A DNA stretch of 64,000 nucleotides from Phytopseudomonas argentinensis (GTDB lineage Bacteria; Pseudomonadota; Gammaproteobacteria; Pseudomonadales; Pseudomonadaceae): assembly GCF_900113905.1 (NCBI RefSeq), contig NZ_FORC01000001.1, forward strand, positions 1,052,060-1,116,059. The letters run 5' to 3'. Both the position numbers and the translations under genes were made by a program. Position 1 is the first letter of the stretch. Each line of letters opens with the position of its first letter. This document shows, piece after piece, positions 8,393 to 17,260 of this stretch. The notes beneath the pieces were generated by a model. That model saw only the letters and a list, made by a program, of their open reading frames with translations, searched no databases and was not told the DNA's origin.

Positions 8393-9379
8393 ATGACGAA
8401 TATCCGCAAGGTAGCCGCACTGGCAGGCGTTTCGGTCGCCACGGTTTCGCGCACCCTGAAGAGCCCGCAGCAGGTGTCGCCGGACACCCGCGAAAAGGTG
8501 CTGGAAGCCGTTGACCGGGCAGGCTACACGCCCAACCTGATGGCCATCCAGTTCCGTTCCCAGCGCACCCACAACCTGGTGGTGCTGGTGCCCGATATCG
8601 CCAATACCTTCTTCGCCCGGGTAATTCGCGGCATCCAGGAAGCGGCCAGCGCGGCCGGCTATCGGGTGTTGCTGTGCAATACCCTGGGCAACCCCGAGAC
8701 CGAGCGGCAGTTCGCCGCGCTGGTGGATGCCCGCCAGGCCGATGGGGTCATCCAGCTGCGCGCCTTCGACCCGTTCGCACGCCAGGATCACCCGCCGCTG
8801 GTGAACATCTGCGAGATCGTCGACGATGCGCCCTGGCCGACCGTGAGCCTCGACAACCGCGGCGCCGCACGGGCCATGACCGAGCACTTGCTGGCCCTCG
8901 GGCATCGACGCATCGGGCTGATCAAGGGCCCGGCGGACAGCCCGCTGACCCGCGAGCGCTTCGCCGGCTACCAGCACGCCCTCGAGGCCGCAGGCATCGC
9001 AGTCGACCCTGCCCTGCTGCAATACGGCAATTACGACTGCCCGTCAGGCCATGCCGCCGCGGCGCTTCTGCTGCAGACCGAAGGGCGGCCGACGGCAATC
9101 TTCTGCGAGAACGACGAGATGGCCATGGGCGCCCTGCAGTGCATTCGCCAGGCCGGCTTGCGAGTTCCCGAGGACATCGCGGTGGCCGGCTTCGACGACA
9201 TCTCCTTCGCCGCCTTCTGCAGCCCACCGCTGACCACCATTGCCCAGCCAGCCGAAGCCTTCGGCCAGCACGCCGTGGCCATGCTGCTGGCGCAGCTGGA
9301 CGGCAAGGCCAGCGGCGAGCGGCACCAGGTGCTGCCCTTCCAGCTGGTGGTACGCGCAAGTACCGCCGTCTCGGCCTGA
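8393..9379 (+). CDS. LacI-family transcriptional regulator
   Basis: Repressor of 328 aa. The N-terminal helix-turn-helix is KVAALAGVSVATVSRTL, followed by the hinge helix region YTPNLMAIQFRSQRT and a periplasmic-binding-protein-like effector domain (NLVVLVPDIANTFFARVIRGIQ, and later VAVAGFDDISFA). A good Shine-Dalgarno sequence (AGAGGATGC) precedes the ATG. Divergent from the three-gene sugar-oxidation operon, which it very probably controls through the 8267-8280 palindrome. The inducer is probably that pathway's sugar. Confidence 0.92.
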   Translation: MTNIRKVAALAGVSVATVSRTLKSPQQVSPDTREKVLEAVDRAGYTPNLMAIQFRSQRTHNLVVLVPDIANTFFARVIRGIQEAASAAGYRVLLCNTLGNPETERQFAALVDARQADGVIQLRAFDPFARQDHPPLVNICEIVDDAPWPTVSLDNRGAARAMTEHLLALGHRRIGLIKGPADSPLTRERFAGYQHALEAAGIAVDPALLQYGNYDCPSGHAAAALLLQTEGRPTAIFCENDEMAMGALQCIRQAGLRVPEDIAVAGFDDISFAAFCSPPLTTIAQPAEAFGQHAVAMLLAQLDGKASGERHQVLPFQLVVRASTAVSA

Positions 9380-9381
9380 CC

Positions 9382-10494
9382 CTAGCCCTTGGCCGAGCGC
9401 AGGGTGATGCGGGTGATCTCCGAAGGCTTGCCCAGGCGTAGCGGAAAGCCGTTCCACAGGCCGGTGCCGTTGCTCACGTACAGGCGCATGTCGCCCACCG
9501 CGTATTCGCCCGACACGTAGCCCTCATTGAACGCCTGGGTGACCCAATGCATGCCCAGCACCTGGCCGCCGTGGGTATGCCCGGACAGCTGCAGGTCGAC
9601 GCCGGCCAGGGCATTGCCCGCGGCAGCCAGGGGCCGGTGGCTGAGCAGGATCACCGCGGCGTCCTCAGGCACACCGGCCAATGCTGCGTCGATATCCGGC
9701 AGCGGCTGGCCGAAGCGCGCGGCAGCGGGATCGGTGATACCGGCCAGTACCAGGCTGGCGCCACGGTCTCTGATGGTCACATGCCTGTTGAGCAGCATCG
9801 GCAGGCCCAGCTGCGCGAAGTGCTCCAGCCAGTGCTGATACTCGGCGTAGTACTCATGGTTGCCGGCAATCGCGTACACGCCCAGCCGAGCACGCAGATC
9901 GCGCAAGGGCTCCACATCGGCAGTTCGCGCAGCCACAGTGCCATCGACCAGATCACCGGTAATCACCAGCAGGTCCGGCTGCAGGGCGTTGGTCCTGGCC
10001 ACCACCGCCTCCATCCACGGGCGCTGCAGCAGACGGCTGGCGTGCAGGTCGGTGAGCTGCACCAGTTGCAGGCCGTCCAGCTCGGCGGGCAGCTGCGCCA
10101 GGGTGATTTCCACCTCGCGCACATCGGGCACCCGCACCGCCTGCCAGACGCCCAGGGCCGACAACAGGATCGCTCCAACACCCACCCCAGCACGCAACCG
10201 CGGAGCGCCAAGGGCCGTCCGCAAGCGTGGCAGCAGCGCGGCGATATCCAGCACCGACAGCGCCATGGCGCTGATGATCAACGCGCCGAATGCGCAGCCC
10301 AGCGCCATCAGCAGGGTGCCGGGAATTTCCGGCGAGGCCATGCTGCCGAAGAAATAGCGGGTCACCAGATGGTGCTGGGCAACCGCCAGGAGCAACACGC
10401 CGAGCAGCGCCTTGGTCGCTCGCGGCCAGGGCTGCAGCCACACCATTCGCCAGAATACATACAGGGCCAGGGCGCCCGTGATCAGATGAAACAC
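9382..10494 (-). CDS. Membrane metallophosphoesterase (YkuE/YaeI-like)
   Basis: About 370 aa. Four to five N-terminal TM helices (FHLITGALALYVFWRMVW onward) are followed by a calcineurin-like phosphoesterase domain with the metal motifs LVQLTDLHASR, LVITGDLVDG, IAGNHEYY, LLSHRPL and LSGHTHGGQ. The fold faces a membrane-bound substrate; related proteins act on UDP-sugar or lipid phosphates or are uncharacterised. The start is uncertain: I prefer the GTG that begins FHLITG; an in-frame ATG 20 codons upstream (10554) is the alternative. Convergent with the LacI-type gene, 2 bp apart. Confidence 0.85.
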   Translation of the reverse strand: MFHLITGALALYVFWRMVWLQPWPRATKALLGVLLLAVAQHHLVTRYFFGSMASPEIPGTLLMALGCAFGALIISAMALSVLDIAALLPRLRTALGAPRLRAGVGVGAILLSALGVWQAVRVPDVREVEITLAQLPAELDGLQLVQLTDLHASRLLQRPWMEAVVARTNALQPDLLVITGDLVDGTVAARTADVEPLRDLRARLGVYAIAGNHEYYAEYQHWLEHFAQLGLPMLLNRHVTIRDRGASLVLAGITDPAAARFGQPLPDIDAALAGVPEDAAVILLSHRPLAAAGNALAGVDLQLSGHTHGGQVLGMHWVTQAFNEGYVSGEYAVGDMRLYVSNGTGLWNGFPLRLGKPSEITRITLRSAKG

Positions 10495-10589
10495 CGTTAT
10501 CTCGCTCTTCAGGATGGATCGGAGGCCGCCCTCTGTGACACCGCGGCCATCCACGGGTGCACTTCACATGCGTGACATTTTCGCCGGGC

Positions 10590-10617
10590 AAAAAAAACCG
10601 CCCCAACTAGAGGCGGT
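10590..10617 (-). terminator. Rho-independent terminator, minus strand
   Basis: Read on the minus strand, ACCGCC / GGCGGT arms (loop of 9) are followed by a run of eight T. It lies 166 bp downstream of the mocA stop, the distal gene of the xdhC-mocA pair. Confidence 0.75.
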
Positions 10618-10770
10618 AACCAAAGGATGATGAACCGGAGAGACCACCGGCTTCTTTCGAAAGCCCATGGTGTTGTGTTCATCGAGGTACAGGGTATCGG
10701 TAAAGCCCTGAAGCACCCCATCATTTGCGTCGATAGTGATAATCGAGGGGCTGCCGTTTTTCGCCGCGGC
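10590..10770 (-). ncRNA. Possible 3'-UTR-derived small RNA
   Basis: About 165 nt separate the mocA stop from its terminator with no convincing gene. On the minus strand the stretch contains a CCGG-N8-CCGG hairpin (10635-10650) and ends in a strong intrinsic terminator. The mocA frame stays open through most of it after the stop codon, ending near the terminator. Either a long 3' UTR, a processed sRNA or chance; I do not recognise a named sRNA. Confidence 0.25.
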
Positions 10771-10782
10771 CCGCTGATGGCG

Positions 10783-11337
10783 CTACTTGGCAGCGGCCAG
10801 CAGAGCGTGGATTCGCTGCAGATCGGTGAGCGTGTCGACGTCGGTGAGAATGCCCGGATCATCCAGCGGCAACAGCAGGGTTCGGCCTTCACGACGGTAA
10901 CCCTCAACCACCGCAGCACCGCCGGCTTCACCGCTCAGGGCGGCCAGCGCCGCAAAGCACTCACGGGCGAACCCGACCGGGTGGCCCCTGCTGCCCTCGA
11001 AGGTCGGCACGACCACTGGCTGCTGCGCCAATGCCCGAGCCACGCTGTGCAGGCTGGGCGCGCTGATCAGCGGCAGGTCACCGGGTAGGACCAGCCAGCC
11101 CGAGGCCGTTGCCGTGGCCCGCACACCGGCGGCGATCGAATCGGCCATGCCGTCGCCGTCAGCGCTGTGAACAACATGATGATCGAGCCCCGAGCGCTCG
11201 ACCGCCGCCAGCACATGGTCGAGCACCGGTTTGCCGTGCAGGTCGGCCTGCAGCTTGCTGCCGGCACCGCCGGAGGCTTGAAAGCGCGTGCCGCGCCCGG
11301 CGGCGAGCACGATGACCACGGGGCTGTTCGTTGCCAT
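10783..11337 (-). CDS. mocA: Molybdenum cofactor cytidylyltransferase / MobA-like NTP transferase
   Basis: NTP-transferase-fold protein of 184 aa. The nucleotide loop is VLAAGRGTRF, a conserved Lys is in SKLQADLHGKPVLDHVL, the metal-binding motif is LVLPGDLPLI, and GHPVGF matches the MocA/MobA-like G-x-P signature. MocA attaches CMP to molybdopterin for the xanthine dehydrogenase family. It starts 3 bp after the xdhC stop, so the two form one operon. No Mo enzyme adjoins it; a three-subunit Mo hydroxylase at 49438-53125 is an obvious client. Confidence 0.85.
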   Translation of the reverse strand: MATNSPVVIVLAAGRGTRFQASGGAGSKLQADLHGKPVLDHVLAAVERSGLDHHVVHSADGDGMADSIAAGVRATATASGWLVLPGDLPLISAPSLHSVARALAQQPVVVPTFEGSRGHPVGFARECFAALAALSGEAGGAAVVEGYRREGRTLLLPLDDPGILTDVDTLTDLQRIHALLAAAK

Positions 11338-11340
11338 GGG

Positions 11341-12309
11341 TTACAGCGCGCTGCGGTCGATGCCGTTGGCGACCCGTAGCACGTCGGCCAGGGTCGCCAG
11401 GGCGATTTCCGCCGGCGACTTGCTGCCCAGTTGCAGGCCGATGGGTGCATGGATACGCGCCATGGCCTCGGGCCTCAAGCCGCCCAGTCGTGCCAGCCGC
11501 TCCAGGCGTTTGTCGCTGGTACGCTGGGAGCCCATGGCGCCGATATAGAAGGCCTCGGTACGCACCGCTTCGATCAGGGTCGGGTCGTCCAGGCGCGGGT
11601 CATGGGTCAGCGCCAGGATCGCCGTGGCAGCATGGGCGCCCTGCTCGGCGATAAAGCGCGCAGGAAGAATTTCGATGGCCTGCACGCCTGGCACGCTGAT
11701 GTCGGCGACGACCTCGGCGCGAGGGTCGCAGGCGATCACCTCATAGCCCAGTGCCACGGCAAAGCCGGCACAGAATTCGGCCACCGGCGACCAGCCGGCG
11801 AGGATCACACGCAGCACGGCACCGACGCGAATCGACACCTGCTCGGCGCTGCGCTGGATCTTCGCATCCGCCATGCTGCCCGGCCGGCAGCGGCTGGCGC
11901 CCTCGCCCAGGGGCACCTCGCGCACCAGCAGCTCACCACCGCCAAGCGCCTGTTCGACCTGGCCGAGCATCCGCTCGGTGGCCTCGCCCGGTTGCAGGTA
12001 CTCGACCAGCACGTCCAGCACGCCACCGCAGGGCAGCGCACGGGTGGGCGTCAAGCCGCCTTCGCCGTAGCGCACGATCTGGTTGCATGGGGCGAATGCC
12101 GAGCTCTGCACCCGCTCGAGAAAATCTTCCTCGACGCAGCCGCCGGACAGCGAACCACAGGACTCGCCGGACGGCAGCGCCACCAGCATCGCCCCTGGCG
12201 CCCGTGGCGCCGAGCCGAAGGTGGACAGCACCGTGCACAGCCACACGGCACGGCCCTGCTGTAGCCAGTTGCGAGCCTGCTGAACCACCTGCAGGTCAAG
12301 TTGCTTCAT
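11341..12309 (-). CDS. XdhC/CoxI-family molybdenum hydroxylase maturation factor
   Basis: Protein of 322 aa with the N-terminal XdhC domain (VLSTFGSAPRAPGAMLVAL and SGGCVEEDFLERV) and a C-terminal Rossmann-like XdhC_C domain (VILAGWSPVAEFCAGFAVALGYEVIACDPR, and later FYIGAMGSQRTSDKRLERL). XdhC proteins bind the Mo cofactor, help add its terminal sulfur and insert it into xanthine-dehydrogenase-type enzymes. The start MKQLDL is chosen for its GAGGTGGAG upstream; the longer frame has no better signal. First gene of the pair with mocA. Confidence 0.9.
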   Translation of the reverse strand: MKQLDLQVVQQARNWLQQGRAVWLCTVLSTFGSAPRAPGAMLVALPSGESCGSLSGGCVEEDFLERVQSSAFAPCNQIVRYGEGGLTPTRALPCGGVLDVLVEYLQPGEATERMLGQVEQALGGGELLVREVPLGEGASRCRPGSMADAKIQRSAEQVSIRVGAVLRVILAGWSPVAEFCAGFAVALGYEVIACDPRAEVVADISVPGVQAIEILPARFIAEQGAHAATAILALTHDPRLDDPTLIEAVRTEAFYIGAMGSQRTSDKRLERLARLGGLRPEAMARIHAPIGLQLGSKSPAEIALATLADVLRVANGIDRSAL

Positions 12310-12419
12310 CGACTCCACCTCAGCCATCCCCTCGTGCGTCAAATCGGACGATATCGGGCATGCAAGTTGGTAGCCAGGCCATCACTTCGGTTCAGTGTTT
12401 TTGCGGCCAGTGAAGGAGC

Positions 12420-12740
12420 TTAGACAAAGGACTGGCGCGCGACACCACGCGGCAGACGGTTGCGCCCAGGCAGCTGTTCGAGTTTCTGCTGCCAGGCAGC
12501 TTTCACGCTGACGGTTGCTGGCAGTGCCGGCTTGGCCGCTGGTGCTTTGGCGGCACGGGCTGCAGCGCGCAGTTCGGCCAGGGTTGGGGTGCGATTGGTC
12601 GCCACGGGAGCCGTCGCCTTGTCCAGCGAGCGCAGGCAGAGTTTGCAGGAAACCTGCGCCTGATCCTCGGTGGCGCTGAGGCTCGCGCCGCTGCGCCCGC
12701 AGGCGATGGTGTTCGAGGACGGCGAGTAGTGAATGGCCAA
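12420..12740 (-). CDS. Small Cys-containing hypothetical protein
   Basis: Protein of 106 aa starting from TTG with GGAGA 7 bp upstream. The N-terminal 40 residues contain one Cys (TIACGRSG) and a CxxC pair (VSCKLCLRSL), suggesting a minimal zinc or metal site; an Ala/Pro/Lys-rich linker and a basic C-terminus (LPGRNRLPRGVARQSF) follow. No known domain recognised. It stands alone between xdhC and a receiver-only gene, both on the same strand. Confidence 0.65.
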   Translation of the reverse strand: MAIHYSPSSNTIACGRSGASLSATEDQAQVSCKLCLRSLDKATAPVATNRTPTLAELRAAARAAKAPAAKPALPATVSVKAAWQQKLEQLPGRNRLPRGVARQSFV

Positions 12741-12830
12741 GGTGACATCTCCAGCAGTAAAACGGGGCGGCGATTTTACATATCTGCCGCGGTTTCTGCG
12801 CAGTCACCTGTCAGGCAGGTACAGGAGGGG

Positions 12831-13220
12831 TCAGGCGCCAGCGATGCCTGGCGGCAGCGCCTTGGCTGGGGTCATCGAGGCGCACATGGCGAGCAACTGG
12901 CTGACGCTCCAGGGCTTGGGAATGACGGCCACGTTGAGGCCGTCGAAATCGGTGGTGCCTTCCAGGAAACCGGAGGAGATGATGATCGGCAGATCCGGGA
13001 AACGGTCTCGAATCAGATGGGCGAGAAAGATCCCGTCGATATCGCCCGGCATGCTGAAATCGGTGAGCACCATGTCCACCTGGCCGTCGCTGCTGGAGAG
13101 GTAATCCCAGGCGTCGTCAGCGCAGGGGAAGGCTTTGACCTCATGGCCTTCATCTTCGAAGATTTCCACGAGCAGCTCCCTGATGGAGCGTTCGTCTTCG
13201 GCTATGACTATCAATGGCAT
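12831..13220 (-). CDS. Single-domain response regulator
   Basis: Receiver-only protein of 129 aa with the acidic patch AEDE, phospho-acceptor Asp in MVLTDFSMPGD, Ser/Thr in IIISSGF and Lys in VIPKPWS. There is no output domain, so it would act by protein contact, as CheY-like regulators do. It follows the chemoreceptor gene on the same strand (145 bp gap) with no kinase nearby. Related receiver-only proteins accompany hybrid kinases in Pseudomonas; the partner is unknown. Confidence 0.85.
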   Translation of the reverse strand: MPLIVIAEDERSIRELLVEIFEDEGHEVKAFPCADDAWDYLSSSDGQVDMVLTDFSMPGDIDGIFLAHLIRDRFPDLPIIISSGFLEGTTDFDGLNVAVIPKPWSVSQLLAMCASMTPAKALPPGIAGA

Positions 13221-13364
13221 TGCAGGGATCCAGCAGTAAGGGTCAGGCTCTGACCGGCCTGGGCGGCCAAGAATTCATTAATTTTTCGTGGCACCGACTG
13301 GCGGTGTACACCGGCTGGATCGCCGCCCGCCAGGATCGGCCGGGCGGCGACTCGCCGCGGTCGG

Positions 13365-15326
13365 TCAGGCCAGGCGGAAGCGGCTCACCAGTTTCTGCTG
13401 GTGATCGGCCAGGCGCGCCAGCTCCTGGCTGGTCACGGCGGTCTGCTCGGCGCCGGAGCTGACCTGGATGGCCACGTCGTTGATCTCCACCACGTTGCGG
13501 TTGATGTCCTCGGCCACCGCGCTCTGCTCCTCGGCAGCGGCGGCGATCTGCATGTTGCGGTCGCTGATGCTGGACACGCCCGAGGCGATTTCGGCCAGCA
13601 GGTCGCCAGCGCGCTCGATGTTGCTGGCACCGGCCCGGGCCTTGCCGAGGGTTTCCTGCATGGACTGGGTGGCCAGGTCGGAGCCGCGCTGCAGGTTGGC
13701 AATCATCTCCTGGATGTTGCCGGTGGACTCCTGGGTCTTCTGCGCCAGGGTGCGCACCTCGGAGGCCACTACCGCGAAGCCGCGACCGTGATCGCCGGCG
13801 CGCGCCGCTTCGATGGCCGCGTTGAGGGCCAGCAGGTTGGTCTGGTCCGCAATCCCACGGATGACGTCGAGTACCGAGGAGATCGAATCGCTCTCGTGCT
13901 TGAGCTCACCAATGATGCGCGCGGTGTCGTCGGCCTGGGTCGACAGCTCCCGAATCACCTCGACGGTGCGTTCGATTTCCTGACGGCCCTGGGTGGTGTT
14001 GACGTTGACCTGGCGCGACATTTCCGCGGCGTCGTTGGTGCTCTGCGCCACTTCGCGAACCGTGGCGCTCATCTCGTTGATGGCAGTGACCACCAGCTCG
14101 GTGCCCTGGCGCTGGCGCTCCAGACTGTTGCTGGTCTGCAGGGTGACCGCCGAGCACTCTTCGGCCGCGGTGGCGACCTGGGCGGTGGCCGAACCGATTT
14201 CCTGGACGATCTGCGTCAGCTCCTCGGTCATGATGTTGAGGTTACGGGTGATCTCGCCGAACTCGTCCTTGCCGACATAGGCCGAACGGGCCGTCAGGTC
14301 GCGCTGCGACAGCGACAACAGGGCCCGATTGGCCTCGCCCACGGCCAGTTTGATGTTGCTGATGATCAGGTAGGACAGCACGGCCACCACGGCCATGGCG
14401 ACCAGCACGCTGATGGCCGTCATCCACAGCATGGCCGAGGCCTTGGCGCGGGCCTGGGCGGCCAGCTCACCCACGCTCTGGCCCAGCTCGGTTTCCACTT
14501 CGCCCATCAGGTCGATGCGCGCGGTGGAGGTCTGGAACCAGTCGGTGGCCTTGATGCCCAGTGGCTGGCCAAGCGGCGTATCAAAGGCCAGTTTCTGCAG
14601 GCGCGCCACTTCGAGGGCGCTGGGCTGCTGCATCTTCTCGTCGAGCTTGCGCAGGAATTCAGGCGAAGCGTTGCGGCGAAAGCCTTCCGAGTAGGCGGTG
14701 AACTCGCCCAGGTTGCGGCTGAAGGTGGAGAGCAGATCGGCATCGAAACGATCCTGGTTGAACACCACGCCAAGGGTCGCGCGCTCGCGCCCGGCACGTT
14801 CCTTCATCTCGATGAACTGGTTGAGCGACGACAGGGCGCGCGACAGTGTCGGGTCGGTGACCGAACGCTCGACGGCATGGGTATAGCCGATCAGCTTGCG
14901 AATGATATCGGTGAAGCGCGCACCGGATTCGCGGTTGTTGATTGCCAGCTTGTCGATCTGCCCACGCATGGCATCCAGCCCGCTCAGGTTGGCCAGCGCT
15001 TCATCGAGCCCGGCATCGGCGCTACCGGCCAGGGCACGTGCATCGGCCAGGGCAGCATCGGTCTGGCCGCGCATGCGCAGCAGCACGTCCTGCATGTTCT
15101 TGCCCTGGCTGCCCAGGAATACGCCACTGGCGCCCCGCTCGCGCTGCAACACGGTAATCAGCTGGCTGACTTTCTGCGCGACGACGCTGGCCTCCTGGGT
15201 TTGATCCATTTCCTGCAAGGTCTGGTAGCTATCGCTGACCTCCAGGGCGGCGAGCCAAAGGAAGCCCAGCAGCGGGCAGGCGAGGATCAACAGGAGCTTG
15301 AGGCTCAACGGGATGTTTCTGAGCAC
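13365..15326 (-). CDS. Methyl-accepting chemotaxis protein with NIT sensor domain
   Basis: Chemoreceptor of 653 aa. A TM helix lies at about residues 10-27, followed by a long periplasmic helical domain of the nitrate/nitrite-sensing (NIT) type ([15 protein letters not shown] is its typical motif). A second TM at about 305-325 is followed by HAMP ([21 protein letters not shown]) and a signalling domain with the CheA/CheW-contacting hairpin tip [20 protein letters not shown]. It ends SRFRLA with no CheR-docking pentapeptide. A sigma-28-type promoter precedes it (15470-15496). The ligand is uncertain: NIT suggests nitrate or nitrite but is not proof. Confidence 0.93.
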   Translation of the reverse strand: MLRNIPLSLKLLLILACPLLGFLWLAALEVSDSYQTLQEMDQTQEASVVAQKVSQLITVLQRERGASGVFLGSQGKNMQDVLLRMRGQTDAALADARALAGSADAGLDEALANLSGLDAMRGQIDKLAINNRESGARFTDIIRKLIGYTHAVERSVTDPTLSRALSSLNQFIEMKERAGRERATLGVVFNQDRFDADLLSTFSRNLGEFTAYSEGFRRNASPEFLRKLDEKMQQPSALEVARLQKLAFDTPLGQPLGIKATDWFQTSTARIDLMGEVETELGQSVGELAAQARAKASAMLWMTAISVLVAMAVVAVLSYLIISNIKLAVGEANRALLSLSQRDLTARSAYVGKDEFGEITRNLNIMTEELTQIVQEIGSATAQVATAAEECSAVTLQTSNSLERQRQGTELVVTAINEMSATVREVAQSTNDAAEMSRQVNVNTTQGRQEIERTVEVIRELSTQADDTARIIGELKHESDSISSVLDVIRGIADQTNLLALNAAIEAARAGDHGRGFAVVASEVRTLAQKTQESTGNIQEMIANLQRGSDLATQSMQETLGKARAGASNIERAGDLLAEIASGVSSISDRNMQIAAAAEEQSAVAEDINRNVVEINDVAIQVSSGAEQTAVTSQELARLADHQQKLVSRFRLA

Positions 15327-15469
15327 GGTGGGTCACCTATTCAAAATACTTCGGCAGTTCGATAACGAAGCGAAAGAGTTGCCTGTTGTCACGCCGTCTG
15401 CGCGGCACGTTGAACAGGAGGACGCATTTGGCATGCGGCACGAGAGGCAATAGACGAGATACAGAGGGA

Positions 15470-15496
15470 TAATCGGCGCGCGACAGCCATTCTTTA
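15470..15496 (-). promoter_or_regulatory. FliA (sigma-28) type promoter
   Basis: On the minus strand the sequence reads TAAA, exactly 15 bp, then GCCGATTA, one base from the flagellar sigma-28 consensus TAAA-N15-GCCGATAA. It lies about 145 bp upstream of the chemoreceptor ATG and points toward it, as expected for a class IV flagellar regulon gene. Confidence 0.65.
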
Positions 15497-15554
15497 ATAA
15501 AGTTCGCAACGCCAGGCGACGCGTTAGCTTCGGTGGCTTGGCCGCCCTGCAGTG

Positions 15555-15959
15555 CTAGTCGATATGTTCCTGCTGCTCGCACGGCAAGCTGGGGTCGACC
15601 TCTAGCCAGGGCAGTCGGTCCTGCGTCCAGATGTGCCGATCCGCGGCGGCCCGCTCGGGGTGATCCAGGGTGGCGATGGTCACATCCAGGCTATGGGGGC
15701 TCAAGGTGGTGAACAATGCCAGGTGAGCCCCGCAATGCGCACAGAAGTAACGCTCGCAGCTGGGCGAGGAAGCGAAACAGGCCGGCTCACCCTGCAGCCA
15801 GGTAAAGGCGTCGCGCGGCACGGTGATCCAGGTCACCAGGATGCCGCCGGTGCTGCGTCGGCAGACAGAACAGTGGCAGTGGGCGATATCCCGCAAGGGG
15901 GCGCGAAACTGGTAACGCATTGCGCCGCACTGGCAGCCGCCTTGATGCAGATTACTCAT
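15555..15959 (-). CDS. GFA-family (glutathione-dependent formaldehyde-activating-like) protein
   Basis: Zinc-binding protein of 134 aa. The Cys set of the GFA/CENP-V fold is complete: GGCQCGAMRYQ, CHCSVCRRSTGG and YFCAHCGAHL. GGAGGACAGG precedes the ATG. Members were named after a formaldehyde enzyme but most have no proven activity. Divergent from an AEC permease (start codons 90 bp apart). A second GFA protein at 39265 is only distantly similar. Confidence 0.88.
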   Translation of the reverse strand: MSNLHQGGCQCGAMRYQFRAPLRDIAHCHCSVCRRSTGGILVTWITVPRDAFTWLQGEPACFASSPSCERYFCAHCGAHLALFTTLSPHSLDVTIATLDHPERAAADRHIWTQDRLPWLEVDPSLPCEQQEHID

Positions 15960-16048
15960 CCTGTCCTCCTGAAGACACTGTGGTATCGCTGCTTGCCTGA
16001 TCAATCGGCACTGGCGAAGATGCACCCTCACCACCACCGGGGGCTCCC

Positions 16049-16963
16049 GTGACCGAACTGCTCTTGGCCCTCTGGCCACTCTTTGCATTGATTGTCGGCG
16101 GCTACGTGCTCAGCCGTCGTGGCTTTCCCAACGAGGCTTTCTGGCCCGGCGCCGAACGCCTCAACTACTTCATCCTGTTCCCGGCGCTGTTGTTCAACAG
16201 CCTGGCCACCGCACCGCTGGATAACCCGCAACTGCCGCGCATGGCACTGGCCGTGCTGCTCGGCCTGGGCATCGCCTGGCTGGCCCTGCTGGTGATGCGC
16301 CGCCTGCGCGGTTGGCCGGCGGCACGCTTCGGCGCCTTCAGCCAGGGCATTCTGCGCTTCAATACCTACCTGGGCCTGGCCGCCGTCGGCAGCCTGTTCG
16401 GCCAGCCGGGCCTGACCCTGGCAGCCCTGATGCTGGCGCTGATGGTGCCGGCCGTCAACGTGCTGTCGGTCTGGTCACTGACCGCCGAACGTGGGGTCAG
16501 CGCCCGCAGCCTGCTGCTGCCGATCATCCGCAACCCGCTGATCCTGGCCTGCCTGGCCGGCGCCCTGGTGAACCTGAGCGGCCTGGGCCTGCCCGGCGGC
16601 AGCGGCCGGCTGCTCAGCCTGCTGGCCGCCGCGAGCCTGCCCCTGGGCCTGCTCTGCGTGGGCGCCGCCCTGAAACCCGAACAGCTCGGCGGCGAGATCC
16701 CGGCCCTGGCCTGGAACAGCCTGCTGCGCCTGCTGCTGATGCCCCTGCTGGCCCTGGCGGTGGCCTATGGGCTGCAGCTGCCGACCATGGAAAGCACCGT
16801 GCTGGTGCTGTTCTTCGCCCTGCCCACCGCGCCGACCGCCTATGTGCTGACCCGCCAGCTTGGCGGCGATGCCAACCTGATGGCCGGCATCATCACTTTG
16901 CAGCACTTGTTAGCCGCCGCTTCGCTGGTGGCCATGCTGTTTTTGCTCGAGCATCTGCTCTAG
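16049..16963 (+). CDS. AEC-family transporter (auxin-efflux-carrier-like)
   Basis: Membrane protein of 304 aa with about ten hydrophobic helices in two five-helix repeats. The N-terminus (LLLALWPLFALIVGGYVLSRRG) and C-terminus (LFFALPTAPTAYVLTRQLGGD) are typical of AEC permeases such as MdcF. Such proteins usually move small organic acids. It starts with GTG after a G-rich Shine-Dalgarno sequence. Divergent from a GFA gene; the substrate is unknown. Confidence 0.88.
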   Translation: MTELLLALWPLFALIVGGYVLSRRGFPNEAFWPGAERLNYFILFPALLFNSLATAPLDNPQLPRMALAVLLGLGIAWLALLVMRRLRGWPAARFGAFSQGILRFNTYLGLAAVGSLFGQPGLTLAALMLALMVPAVNVLSVWSLTAERGVSARSLLLPIIRNPLILACLAGALVNLSGLGLPGGSGRLLSLLAAASLPLGLLCVGAALKPEQLGGEIPALAWNSLLRLLLMPLLALAVAYGLQLPTMESTVLVLFFALPTAPTAYVLTRQLGGDANLMAGIITLQHLLAAASLVAMLFLLEHLL

Positions 16964-17260
16964 ACCAGCAACGGCGCGGGCTGCAGGGCGCGCGCCGATC
17001 ATCGCGGGTTGCTCGATTTGGCGAGCCTGGCGAAAGCTGGCTGAAAGCTTCGTGTTCTAGCATCCGCCCACTGACCGACAAAGATCGGTCGATGAGCTGC
17101 CGCCAGTGAGGCCCGCAGCTGCCGTCAACAAGAACAAAACAGGTGATTAACCATGCTGCGCCCCCGTTCCTCACGCCTGCATCGCCCCCTCCGCTCGCCT
17201 CGAAGCTAGCTAGCCACTCGCGTTACCCGCCCCTAGCCGAATCCCGTCCGGAGAACTCCC
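16964..17260. other. Intergenic region without recognised gene
   Basis: About 300 bp between the AEC and CitMHS genes. Short ORFs here are antisense or out-of-frame shadows. The only clear signal is GGAGAA just before the CitMHS ATG; no terminator, repeat or operator stands out. Confidence 0.5.

Noticed and set aside
15337..15582. 81-codon ORF upstream of the chemoreceptor
   Set aside because: It overlaps the FliA-type promoter and has no ribosome site or recognisable sequence.
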